From an uncultured Clostridia bacterium (GTDB lineage Bacteria; Bacillota; Clostridia; Oscillospirales; Ruminococcaceae), in contig CANQUM010000007.1 of NCBI GenBank assembly GCA_947627045.1, positions 1 through 64,000 of the forward strand: a stretch of 64,000 nucleotides of DNA, read 5' to 3'. The position numbers and the translations under genes were made by a program. The notes beneath the pieces are model-generated. The model did no database searches. It was not told where the DNA came from and saw nothing but the letters and a program-made list of their open reading frames with translations. Positions 26,968 through 34,441 of this stretch are shown here, piece by piece (positions within the stretch are counted from its first letter, which is position 1; the number at the start of each line of letters is the position of its first letter).

Positions 26968-28120
26968 ATTTATGAAACAGAATGCGTTTGTCCGCCTGAT
27001 CTTCGTGTTTGCCTTCTTCGCCGCGTCGATCGGCGACTCGTTCAACGTCGTCTATATCCGGCAGATGACGATGGCAGTACCGGGAGGAAACGTGGATCTG
27101 CTGGTGAGTCTTCCGATCACCTTTCTCTCGGCGATGACGGTGTTGGGCGTGATCGTCTCCGGCGGGATATGCAGGCGGACGAAACGCTTCGGCTCTTTTC
27201 TGAGTGTCGGAGTGCTCGCCCTGATGCTCGGTCTGATCGTAAGGGGAGCTGCGACGGATTATCGCATGCTATTCCTCGGCTTCGGCATATCCGGTTTCGG
27301 GAGCGGCTGTCTCTTTATCGGCATACGCTACTATTCGTTCCTCTTTGCGGACGACAGGCAGAGGATGCGTGCACTCGTGTATGTGAACGGCGGTGCGTTT
27401 GCCGGACAGTGCATGGGCACGATCCTGGGCGGTATACTGGCAAATCAGCTGGCTTACTCCCACATTTATCTGGGCTCCGCTGTGATTTTGCTGGTGCCAT
27501 TAGTTATGTCGCTGAGGGTACGGGTCGAGGGGAGAGTGGAGGCGGGAAGCTACGCGGACATTTTCCGGGTGCTGAAGAATGTGCGCGCCCTGAAATTTCT
27601 GCTGTTCCTGCTACTGCCGGTCTACACTAGCTCGGTATTCATATCGTACATTGTGCCGCTCTTTGTCAACGAATACGGGTATTCCGCGACGGTAACCTCG
27701 GTGCTGATGCTGTCGAATTACCTGCTCTGCGCGTATGTGGGGCCGTTCATGACCGACTTTGTATCCGACCGTATGTCGTCTCTTAAGGCCACATACCTCT
27801 ACATGGTGGCGAGCGCGGTGCTAATCATACTGTACGGCTGGATTGCGGTGATGCCTCTGTTGGTGCTGGCCGTGTTGCTCTGCGGAGTGCTGGACTCGTT
27901 CGGTCTTTCTGTGATTATGGACGCGTTTACGAAGACGAAGACCACACAGAGCTATTCCGACAACGACGCGCTGATCATCTTCATCCTGGTGTCAAGGGTG
28001 GGGCAGATGATCGGACCGACGCTGATCCTGGTGTCCGGCGGCGTGATGTTCCTGGGACTGTTTCTGCTTGTCGGGTTCGGGGTGTATCTCGCGCTGGCGA
28101 GAATTCCAAAAAAGTCCTGA
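26954..28120 (+). CDS. MFS transporter
   Basis: 388 residues with about 12 hydrophobic segments. RRTKRFGSFLS fits the loop 2-3 region and GFGSGCLFIGIRYYSF the helix 4 region of major facilitator proteins. SD ACGGAGGGG precedes ATG 26954, 14 bases inside the previous gene. Likely exports or takes up a small molecule linked to the island's pathway; a second route beside the ABC pair. Confidence 0.85.
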   Translation: MEQTEFMKQNAFVRLIFVFAFFAASIGDSFNVVYIRQMTMAVPGGNVDLLVSLPITFLSAMTVLGVIVSGGICRRTKRFGSFLSVGVLALMLGLIVRGAATDYRMLFLGFGISGFGSGCLFIGIRYYSFLFADDRQRMRALVYVNGGAFAGQCMGTILGGILANQLAYSHIYLGSAVILLVPLVMSLRVRVEGRVEAGSYADIFRVLKNVRALKFLLFLLLPVYTSSVFISYIVPLFVNEYGYSATVTSVLMLSNYLLCAYVGPFMTDFVSDRMSSLKATYLYMVASAVLIILYGWIAVMPLLVLAVLLCGVLDSFGLSVIMDAFTKTKTTQSYSDNDALIIFILVSRVGQMIGPTLILVSGGVMFLGLFLLVGFGVYLALARIPKKS

Positions 28121-28176
28121 CGGGAATGTTTCGTACGGAAAATAATAAGGACGATCTACAGGGGGGGTAGCGAGAC

Positions 28177-28764
28177 ATGGATTATGTGAAGGAATCGAAT
28201 ATCCCGTTTCTGATGAAAATGTTTGACGAGAATTTCGGTGAGCGTTATATGTCGGAGGATGAGATTCGCTGGCATATCAACGATGAAAACGAATTCTTTT
28301 ACGCAGCGAGGAGGGAGGACGGCCGCCTTGCGGGGATTGCGCTGTTCGGGGTGGAATCGGAGCAGAAGCTGCACGAGGAGACGAAGATTCCGCGCGAGGA
28401 GCTGAAGCGGCTGGCGCACGGGAAGCAGCTGGTCAAGTTCCGGAGCATGTGTATATCCTCGGACTGCCAGGGGCAAGGGATAGGCTCGAAACTTCTGGCC
28501 GACGCAATCGCGGATCTGAATAGTCGTGGAAAATTCGGGGCTGTCACCTCGCTGATCTGGACGTACGACGACAAGGTCCCGGCGCGGGGAGCGCACCTGA
28601 AAAATGGCTTCCGCTATCTGCACAGGGTTTCCCGGCCCTGGTACCATATGAAGGATTATTACTGCGTCTTCTGCAAGGGCCGCTGCAAATGCGACGGCGT
28701 GCAGTATGTTCTGGAACTGGAGGATGAACATGTGGGCGATGCCCCAGACGGCGAGGCAGGATGA
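28177..28764 (+). CDS. GNAT-family N-acetyltransferase
   Basis: 195 residues. MCISSDCQGQGIGSKLL contains the acetyl-CoA pyrophosphate loop (QGxGIGskL). Upstream FFYAARREDGRLAGIALFG is the usual GNAT beta strand region; the end carries CVFCKGRCKC, a cysteine cluster of unknown use. SD AGGGGGGG precedes the ATG. It lies between the transporter and the kinase gene; it could acetylate the exported compound or a protein of the switch. Confidence 0.85.
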   Translation: MDYVKESNIPFLMKMFDENFGERYMSEDEIRWHINDENEFFYAARREDGRLAGIALFGVESEQKLHEETKIPREELKRLAHGKQLVKFRSMCISSDCQGQGIGSKLLADAIADLNSRGKFGAVTSLIWTYDDKVPARGAHLKNGFRYLHRVSRPWYHMKDYYCVFCKGRCKCDGVQYVLELEDEHVGDAPDGEAG

Positions 28765-28777
28765 AGGAGGGATTCAG

Positions 28778-29185
28778 ATGAAAGAAATGACAATCGAGGC
28801 GAAAGTGGAAAACATCCCTGTAGTCACGGAGTTTGTGGACGGACAGCTCGAGGCACACGGCTGTTCCATGAAAGCACAGATGCAGATCAACATCGCAATC
28901 GACGAGCTGTTCGGCAACATCGCGAATTACGCTTACGAGACAGGCGATGGTGCGGTTACGGTGCGCGTGGAGCTGAAGGAGGATCCGCTTTCGGTGGTGA
29001 TCACCTTCATCGACAACGGCATGCCCTACGATCCGCTTAAGAAAGAGGATCCTGACGTTACGCTCTTTGCGGAGGATAGAGAGATCGGCGGACTCGGCAT
29101 CTACATGGTCAAGAAGATCATGGACGGCATGAACTACGAGTACAGGAACGGACAGAACATTCTGAAGATAACAAAGAATATATAA
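28778..29185 (+). CDS. RsbW/SpoIIAB-like serine kinase (anti-sigma type HATPase)
   Basis: 135 residues from ATG 28778 (GAAGGAGG upstream); the track start at 28706 lies inside the GNAT gene. GHKL motifs: N box AIDELFGNIANYAY, G1 IDNGMPYDPL, G2 GGLGIYMVKK. Expected to phosphorylate the STAS protein. No sigma factor gene is present in the window, so the client released by the switch is unknown; it could be an enzyme or transporter of this cluster or a sigma factor elsewhere. Last gene of the island. Confidence 0.92.
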   Translation: MKEMTIEAKVENIPVVTEFVDGQLEAHGCSMKAQMQINIAIDELFGNIANYAYETGDGAVTVRVELKEDPLSVVITFIDNGMPYDPLKKEDPDVTLFAEDREIGGLGIYMVKKIMDGMNYEYRNGQNILKITKNI

Positions 29186-29305
29186 TCTAAAACAGGAAAC
29201 GGGAGGAAAAATCTATTTCTTATTAGGTGATTATCCAATTTTTCAACTAATTCCTGTATTGAAAACATACTTAATAATCGCTTAAGGTTATAAGCGATAC
29301 AGTCT

Positions 29306-29345
29306 AAACTGCCGTTTTTACTTTTTACGTATAAACGGCAGTTTT
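29306..29345 (+). terminator. Intrinsic terminator at right edge of island
   Basis: AAACTGCCGTTTTTAC pairs with GTATAAACGGCAGTTT with one mismatch and is followed by TTTT on the plus strand. It is AT-richer than the island and about 120 bases past the last island gene, so it may belong to the recipient DNA. Confidence 0.7.
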
Positions 29346-29540
29346 CACGTTTATACAACACTTGATTTTCTACCTGACCCACGGTAGACTTTAATATAAG
29401 CAGCATATATAAAATAGTATATCGCTGGTTTGTAAACTGCTTGCCAGGATAACGGCGTTATATTATAATAAAACATTTTTATTTTTAATCATTGAGAACC
29501 GCGGTCGCTTAACAGAGTAAGTAGCCGTAGTTAAATTTTT
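29346..29540. other. AT-rich spacer between island and WYL block
   Basis: No gene seen on either strand. It holds a short CTACC..GGTAG inverted repeat near 29372 and otherwise low-complexity AT-rich sequence. Confidence 0.4.
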
Positions 29541-29569
29541 TTGACAAACACACGCATTGCGTGTAAAAT
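29541..29569 (+). promoter_or_regulatory. Promoter with palindromic operator in the spacer
   Basis: TTGACA and TAAAAT with 17-base spacing. The spacer holds the perfect 15-base palindrome ACACGCATTGCGTGT (29550-29564), which ends in the first base of the -10 box: a classic repressor site. The downstream gene is broken; the WYL regulator at 30088 is the nearest candidate to bind it. Confidence 0.65.
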
Positions 29570-29638
29570 ATAAATAAAGAAATTTAGGGATAGATATACA
29601 GGAATTATAGAAAATCAGTAAGAAATGGAGGAGTATTT

Positions 29639-30060
29639 ATGGAAAAAAGTGAGGCAGATTATATTGGAACGCTTCGAGAAGAGGCGGTAATATGGCGTGA
29701 ATATCTTAATAAAACCAAAGGGGGATAAATATATTTATGCGATACCATTTGAACAATTCATAGAGCCATTTGTGTGTGATATGGATTTGTTTAAGCAACG
29801 CTGCAGTGAGTTTTTGTCATTCATAGAAAACTTACGGAGCGACAGTGTGCAGGGATTGAATATATTAACCATATGGTTTATTATGTAATAAATTAAAATG
29901 GTTTTCAATAAAAGATTTGATTGAAGTTGTACCTGAAATGCCGTATTCTGCACAATATGTCATTTCGCATTATGTGAAAATTGGAAAAGATAACGAAAAA
30001 CTTTATGCCGGTATTGCTACGGAGAGTGGAGTTACATTTTCGGAAATGCGAGAGTTTTGA
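29639..30060 (+). pseudogene. Broken gene of unknown family
   Basis: ATG 29639 follows ATGGAGGAG at good spacing and encodes MEKSEADYIGTLREEAVIWR before a stop at 29728. A shifted frame continues the protein-like sequence (GDKYIYAIPFEQFIEPFVCD) to 29888, and a third ends at 30060 (DLIEVVPEMPYSAQYVISHY). At least two frameshifts are needed to read it through. Family not recognised. It lies under the operator-bearing promoter and before the WYL regulator. Confidence 0.5.
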
Positions 30061-30087
30061 TGACAAAAAGATAGAAAGGATAAAAAC

Positions 30088-30990
30088 ATGAAGATAGACC
30101 GACTTATTGGGATAATTACAACTTTGCAGCAGAAAAAGAATGTTACCGCTCCTTACCTTGCTGAGAAATTCGAGGTATCTCGTCGTACTATCAATCGTGA
30201 TATTGAGGACATTTGTAAGGCCGGCATCCCTATTGTTACCACTCAGGGTGTGGGCGGCGGTATTTCAATCATGGAAGGCTTCTCTCTTGATACTACCGTG
30301 TTTACTGAGCAGGAGCTCGCGGCCATCTTTACGGGTCTCAAATCGCTTGACAGCGTTTCCAATTCTGCCTTGGCAGAAAAGCTCGTTCAGAAAATCGGCG
30401 GCAGTTCCGCAATCAGATTGGCAGATAACATGGTTATTGACCTGTCTTCGTTTTATAAGGATGACCTTGCCGCTAAAATTGATGAAATTAAAAAGGCAAT
30501 GAAAGGATTAAAATGTGTTACATTTCGTTATTGCTACAACAAGGGCGAAGCAGATAAGCTGATCGAACCGTACCTGATTGTTTTCAAGTGGTCAGACTGG
30601 TATGTATTCGGTTTTTGCAGGGAACGACAGGATTTTAGGATGTACAAGCTCCGCCGTATGTGGAACTTACAAATATCACAAGAATCCTTTACTGTCAGGA
30701 ACATTCCGGAGGAGAAAAAACAGTTCGGTTCGCATATTACGGATGATTATGTGATCACCGCTGTTTATGAACCTTGTGTAAAATACAGATTGATTGAAGA
30801 ATATGGACATGCCTGTTTTACGGAACATAAAGATGGAAGATTGTACACGGAGTGGGGATTTACTACACAAAAAGGCGCTGTGGAGTGGTTTCTGAGTTTT
30901 GGAGATAAGGTGAGAGTTCTTGGTCCTCCGGAAATGGTTGAAGTAATGAAATCCACCCTGGACTCTATAAAAAATTTATATGAAACATGA
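30088..30990 (+). CDS. WYL-domain HTH transcriptional regulator
   Basis: 300 residues. N-terminal winged helix (TAPYLAEKFEVSRRTINRDI) and a WYL ligand-binding domain at about 140-230 (SDWYVFGFCRERQDFRMYKLRRM) with the WCX-like C-terminus. Local YafY/DeoR-like regulators of this type often respond to small ligands or nucleic acid. It follows the broken gene by 27 bases and may be autoregulated through the 29550 palindrome. AT-rich like the host. Confidence 0.9.
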   Translation: MKIDRLIGIITTLQQKKNVTAPYLAEKFEVSRRTINRDIEDICKAGIPIVTTQGVGGGISIMEGFSLDTTVFTEQELAAIFTGLKSLDSVSNSALAEKLVQKIGGSSAIRLADNMVIDLSSFYKDDLAAKIDEIKKAMKGLKCVTFRYCYNKGEADKLIEPYLIVFKWSDWYVFGFCRERQDFRMYKLRRMWNLQISQESFTVRNIPEEKKQFGSHITDDYVITAVYEPCVKYRLIEEYGHACFTEHKDGRLYTEWGFTTQKGAVEWFLSFGDKVRVLGPPEMVEVMKSTLDSIKNLYET

Positions 30991-31047
30991 CATACTGTTG
31001 TCATGTTTGAAGTGATATAGTGAAAGAAAAAATTGGAGGTTATACAT

Positions 31048-31314
31048 ATGGTTGATTCAAGATGTGGTCTGCACTGTACCGAATGTGAATATAAGGAGAC
31101 TTGCGGTTGCGGGGGATGTATCGAAACAAACGGGCATCCTTTCCATGGGGAGTGTCCTGTTGCGATATGCTGCCAGAATAAAGTTATCATACATTGCGGC
31201 GAATGTGCTGATTTTCCCTGTGAGCTTCTGATGAAGTATTCTTGTGATTCTGAGCATGGTGATACACCTCATGGTGCACGAATCGAACAGTGTAAAAGGT
31301 GGGCAAATGTATGA
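31048..31314 (+). CDS. DUF3795-type cysteine-rich protein
   Basis: 88 residues from ATG 31048 (TTGGAGGTT upstream). Rich in cysteine pairs: CGLHCTEC, CGCGGC, CCQNK, HCGECADFPC, matching the DUF3795 family, probably a metal- or cluster-binding protein of unknown role. Its stop overlaps the next start (ATGA), so the two are coupled. Confidence 0.8.
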   Translation: MVDSRCGLHCTECEYKETCGCGGCIETNGHPFHGECPVAICCQNKVIIHCGECADFPCELLMKYSCDSEHGDTPHGARIEQCKRWANV

Positions 31315-32000
31315 TAAATAATTTTACGGATTTTTGCGATGAACTGATAAAATGCGGATTCTCTATGGGAGGAGGTAACCCAAAAGGTGTCTATGCTGTA
31401 ATTCCTTACGGATGGCAGGAACAGGACAGCATCTTATCTCCTATAAAGTGGCACACAGGAGACTTTGAAACAGATCCGTGGGAATGGCGGATGCGAGTTT
31501 TGGAAGAACGGGATGATATTGCTTATTCAAAGCTCTTTTTTCGTGCAAGCGGATATATCACAAAGGATTGGTATCCGTACTTTTATTCTGTTCGAAGAAA
31601 CGGCGAAACCTTTGATGAAGCCTATGTAAGCGGTACGATAAGCGAAATGGCAAAACGGATATACACCATTGTTTCTGCCGGAGAAATCCCTCTTCATGAA
31701 ATAAAGAAAAAAGGTGGATTTAGTCGAGAGGACAATGCAAAGTTTGAACGTGCGCTCGTTGAGCTTCAAATGCGTATGTTTATCACTATGTGTGGTACGG
31801 CTCAGAAAAAGAATAAATACGGCGAGGGTTATGGATGGAATAGTACTGTATTTACAACAGTAGAGAATTTTTGGTATACACGTTCATTTACCTTACCCCA
31901 CCTCGATCCCAACGAAAGCTATGCTTTGATTAAGAAGCAGATTCTAAAGCTGAACCCGCTAGCAAAGCAGAAAGTAATTGATAAGTTTATTCGTGGATAG
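31311..32000 (+). CDS. Conserved protein, possibly AlkZ-related
   Basis: 229 residues from ATG 31311. Distinctive motifs FSMGGGNPKGVYAVIPYGW, DPWEWRMRVLEERDDIAYSK and ASGYITKDWYPYF. From memory this resembles small Firmicutes proteins labelled AlkZ-related, i.e. a part of the winged-helix DNA glycosylase superfamily, but no catalytic motif can be pointed to. Coupled to the DUF3795 gene. Ends 22 bases before the remnant rlmD tail. Confidence 0.55.
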   Translation: MINNFTDFCDELIKCGFSMGGGNPKGVYAVIPYGWQEQDSILSPIKWHTGDFETDPWEWRMRVLEERDDIAYSKLFFRASGYITKDWYPYFYSVRRNGETFDEAYVSGTISEMAKRIYTIVSAGEIPLHEIKKKGGFSREDNAKFERALVELQMRMFITMCGTAQKKNKYGEGYGWNSTVFTTVENFWYTRSFTLPHLDPNESYALIKKQILKLNPLAKQKVIDKFIRG

Positions 32001-32021
32001 TAATGGGCGTGAAACTTCATG

Positions 32022-32071
32022 TGCGGACGGCATATGTCGAGTGTGTAGTATTGATGTCAAGGGATAAATAA
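32022..32071 (+). pseudogene. Displaced 3' end of an rlmD gene
   Basis: Reads R-T-A-Y-V-E-C-V-V-L-M-S-R-D-K-stop, against T-T-H-V-E-C-V-I-L-M-S-R-D-K-stop in the intact gene. The first codons differ mostly in third positions and the last part is identical. No upstream coding sequence is left. This is what remains when an element integrates at the 3' end of rlmD. Confidence 0.7.
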
Positions 32072-32083
32072 TTTTTTTCAGAG
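32049..32083 (+). repeat. 35-bp direct repeat, right copy (putative attR)
   Basis: Identical to 10771-10805 over 35 bases, ending in TTTTTTTCAGAG. It sits directly before the ribosome site of the TIGR04076 gene. Confidence 0.8.
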
Positions 32084-32094
32084 GAGATAGACCT

Positions 32095-32541
32095 ATGAAT
32101 AGATTTATACGAGAAAATGTTTCGTTTGTTATTATCGTTGTAGATGGAAAAAAGAATAACGAGGGTTATATTGACTGCCGTAACGGACACGAGATTAATG
32201 ATACATATGTTTGTGAATACGGCTGTCCCGCTGATTTTTGCCAGAAGTGTATGATTAAAGCCTTTCCCATTATGGAAGCCGTTCGAGCGGGTGATGATTT
32301 AAGAAATCTCGGCGGAGAAACCGAGAACAAGATTCGTTTTTGCTGCCCCGATGGGGTGGTAATCTTTAGGTTGGAGGCAAAACGAAAACAGTTAATTCCC
32401 GGCAGTCCAATGCCCGCTTTACTCTTGTCCTCATACATTACAATGGCAAAAACAAGGGAAGAAAGTCTTCAAAATATGATAAGATTATATATTTTTGCTG
32501 GTGGCAAAATACAAATTATCGAGGAGCAGGGACACAAATGA
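32095..32541 (+). CDS. TIGR04076 family protein
   Basis: 148 residues. GHEINDTYVCEYGCPADFCQKC and IRFCCPDGVVIFRLEA match the TIGR04076 family, small cysteine-containing proteins of unknown function. SD GAGGAG precedes the ATG. Its stop overlaps the methyltransferase start (ATGA). Confidence 0.7.
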   Translation: MNRFIRENVSFVIIVVDGKKNNEGYIDCRNGHEINDTYVCEYGCPADFCQKCMIKAFPIMEAVRAGDDLRNLGGETENKIRFCCPDGVVIFRLEAKRKQLIPGSPMPALLLSSYITMAKTREESLQNMIRLYIFAGGKIQIIEEQGHK

Positions 32542-33308
32542 ATCGAGATGAAATATTGAAAACAAACAAGCATTACTGGGATACATACGCGGACTTGTGG
32601 TTTGGGACTACGGCACTCCCCGATTACGGAGTACACTTTGTAACGGAGAATGAATTGCATCTGTTTGAAGATGTTTCAGGCAAGAGTATCCTTGAAATAT
32701 GTTGCGGCAACGGGCATTCCTTAAAGTATCTTGCGGACAGAAATGCCGGTGAATTATGGGGCGTAGATTTATCTCATAAACAGCTTGAAAATGCTGAGCG
32801 GTATTTGAGCTAAAACGGGTATCATGCGAAGCTCATCTGCTCTCCGATGGAAGCCGAGATGGACATCCCGAAAGACTATTTCGACTTTGTGTATTCGATT
32901 TACGGGATTGGTTGGACGACTGATCTTGATGGTACTTTCCAGAAAATAGCCTCATACCTGAAAAAAGACGGTATTTTCATTTTCAGCTGGCACCATACGC
33001 TTAATTACTGTATTGCCTGGTCTTGTGATGAACGGAAAGATGTCATTGAAAATGATACCCTTGTGATGAACAAGAGCTATTTTGACGAGTCATATTTCAG
33101 AATGCCGGTAGACGGTAGTGAGATCCTACTGTGCAATCGGAAAATATCCACCTATGTAAACGCTTTGGCGAAGGCGGGATTTGTTATCGAGCAAATGGTC
33201 GAGCAAACCGATGATGCGACATTGCAGACCGAAGGTGATATTAGTGCCAAAGCCAAAAAAGCGAAAATGCTTCCGATTTCGGTTTTGTTCAAGGCAAGAA
33301 AATTATAG
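32538..33308 (+). pseudogene. Class I SAM methyltransferase interrupted by one in-frame stop
   Basis: Frame 1 of 256 codons with a single TAA at 32811-32813. Before it: YWDTYADLWFGTTALPDY and the SAM motif ILEICCGNGHSLKYLA; after it in the same frame: NGYHAKLICSPMEAEMDIP, FDFVYSIYGIGWTTDL. The second half lacks its own ribosome site. Everything else looks functional, so this is a recent nonsense mutation, a sequencing error, or, less likely, readthrough. Substrate unknown. Confidence 0.85.
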
Positions 33309-33427
33309 AAAATCGGATGATCGTTGTGGTATATAAAGAAAATGGATTTTAGTAAACAGGTATTAGCATCAATTTTGGTGTATGAATACAAATATAAAAA
33401 AGAAAATTGAATTGCAGACATAATAAG

Positions 33428-33462
33428 AAAGGTGCACACCAAATTTTGATGTACACCCTTTA
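33428..33462. terminator. Bidirectional terminator between methyltransferase and recR
   Basis: AAAGGTGCACACC pairs with GATGTACACCCTTT with one bulge, flanked by A and T runs. It separates convergent transcription and probably ends the dnaX-ybaB-recR operon on the minus strand. Confidence 0.65.
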
Positions 33463-33478
33463 TATTAACTAACATAAA

Positions 33479-34081
33479 TCAAATCTCACTTCGGTTTTCA
33501 AGTGCCTTAAATAATGTAACTTCATCAGCGTATTCCAAAATTCCTCCGATGGGAAGCCCAAACGCAAGTCTTGTAACTTTTATTCCGAGAGGCTTTAGCA
33601 GTTTAGATATATACATAGCAGTAGCTTCACCCTCAACGGTTGGGTTGGTTGCCATTATTACCTCGGAAATTTCTTCGTTGTTTATCCTGTCTAACAGCTC
33701 TCTGATTTTAATATCGTCAGGGCTGACATTGTTGATAGGGGAGATAAGACCGTGCAAAACGTGATAAACACCCTTATATTCTCTAGTTCGCTCAAAGGCT
33801 GTAATATCTTTGGGACTTTCAACAACGCATATAGTTGTTTTATCACGCTCTAAATCGTCGCATATCGGACAAATCTCCTTGTCAGTAAGGTTCTGACATA
33901 TTCTGCACATATGAACTGTGCTGTGAGCACGGATTATCGCTTCAGAAAATTCTTTAGCTTCTTCCTTGCTCATAGACATAACAAAGTATGCAAGCCTTTG
34001 TGCTGTTTTCATACCTATTCCCGGAAGCTTTGCAAACTGTTCTGCAAGCTCAATCAACGGAAGTGCATTAGCCTCTGCCAT
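33479..34081 (-). CDS. recR: Recombination protein RecR
   Basis: 200 residues. Zinc-finger [16 protein letters not shown] (C4), Toprim domain starting [14 protein letters not shown], and the helix-hairpin-helix start [20 protein letters not shown]. Works with RecF/RecO to load RecA at gaps. Start overlaps the YbaB stop (ATGA), the usual dnaX-ybaB-recR operon order. Confidence 0.96.
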   Translation of the reverse strand: MAEANALPLIELAEQFAKLPGIGMKTAQRLAYFVMSMSKEEAKEFSEAIIRAHSTVHMCRICQNLTDKEICPICDDLERDKTTICVVESPKDITAFERTREYKGVYHVLHGLISPINNVSPDDIKIRELLDRINNEEISEVIMATNPTVEGEATAMYISKLLKPLGIKVTRLAFGLPIGGILEYADEVTLFKALENRSEI

Positions 34082-34428
34082 CAGAATAACCCAGGAAGGG
34101 AAACACCGCCCGTTATTTTGGACATTTCCTCTTCGCTTTCCTTTTCTATATTGTTGACCGCTTCGTTAAAGGCGCTCATAATGAGATCTTCAAGCATCTC
34201 TACATCATCAGGGTCAACGACCTCAGGCTTTATTTTAAGCGACTGTACAGTTCTGTTTCCCAGAACTTCTATTTCAACAGCTCCGCCGCCAACTGAAGCC
34301 TTGAATGTTTTTTCGTCAATCTCAGATTGTACTCTTTGAATGTCCTCCTGCATTTTTTGTGCTTGTTTTAGCATTTGGTTCATGTTTTGCGGTCCGCCGC
34401 CCATGCCGGCAGGTAATCTAGCTTTCAT
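34081..34428 (-). CDS. YbaB/EbfC family nucleoid-associated protein
   Basis: 115 residues; [20 protein letters not shown] start, then the compact YbaB core ([20 protein letters not shown]). DNA-binding dimer with a probable role in nucleoid or RecFOR-linked repair. SD GGAGGAATATT. Lies 13 bases after dnaX. Confidence 0.93.
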   Translation of the reverse strand: MKARLPAGMGGGPQNMNQMLKQAQKMQEDIQRVQSEIDEKTFKASVGGGAVEIEVLGNRTVQSLKIKPEVVDPDDVEMLEDLIMSAFNEAVNNIEKESEEEMSKITGGVSLPGLF

Positions 34429-34441
34429 AATATTCCTCCGA

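Larger units (their letters stand above)
11620..29200 (+). other. GC-rich genomic island with one-strand gene cluster
   Basis: From about 11620 to 29200 the sequence is strongly GC-rich, with codons ending mostly in G or C, against AT-rich flanks with A/T-ending codons. All genes run on the plus strand with short gaps or overlaps. Truncated genes sit at the left end, and a degenerate stretch splits it at 21.8-22.3 kb. This fits DNA from a GC-richer relative (a Lachnospiraceae-like donor is a guess). An assembly chimera is an alternative, argued against by clean AT-rich transitions inside a repeat-bounded region. Confidence 0.75.
10771..32083. mobile_element. Accessory region bounded by rlmD-derived direct repeats
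   Basis: About 21.3 kb between the two copies of the rlmD 3' end. It contains decayed genes, the GC-rich operon cluster and, at the right, an AT-rich block with a WYL regulator. No integrase, relaxase, transposase or phage gene was found, so if it was an integrative element it has lost its mobility genes, or the GC-rich DNA entered a remnant element later. Recombination between the repeats would join rlmD directly to the TIGR04076 gene. The boundary is seen; the mechanism is inferred. Confidence 0.55.
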
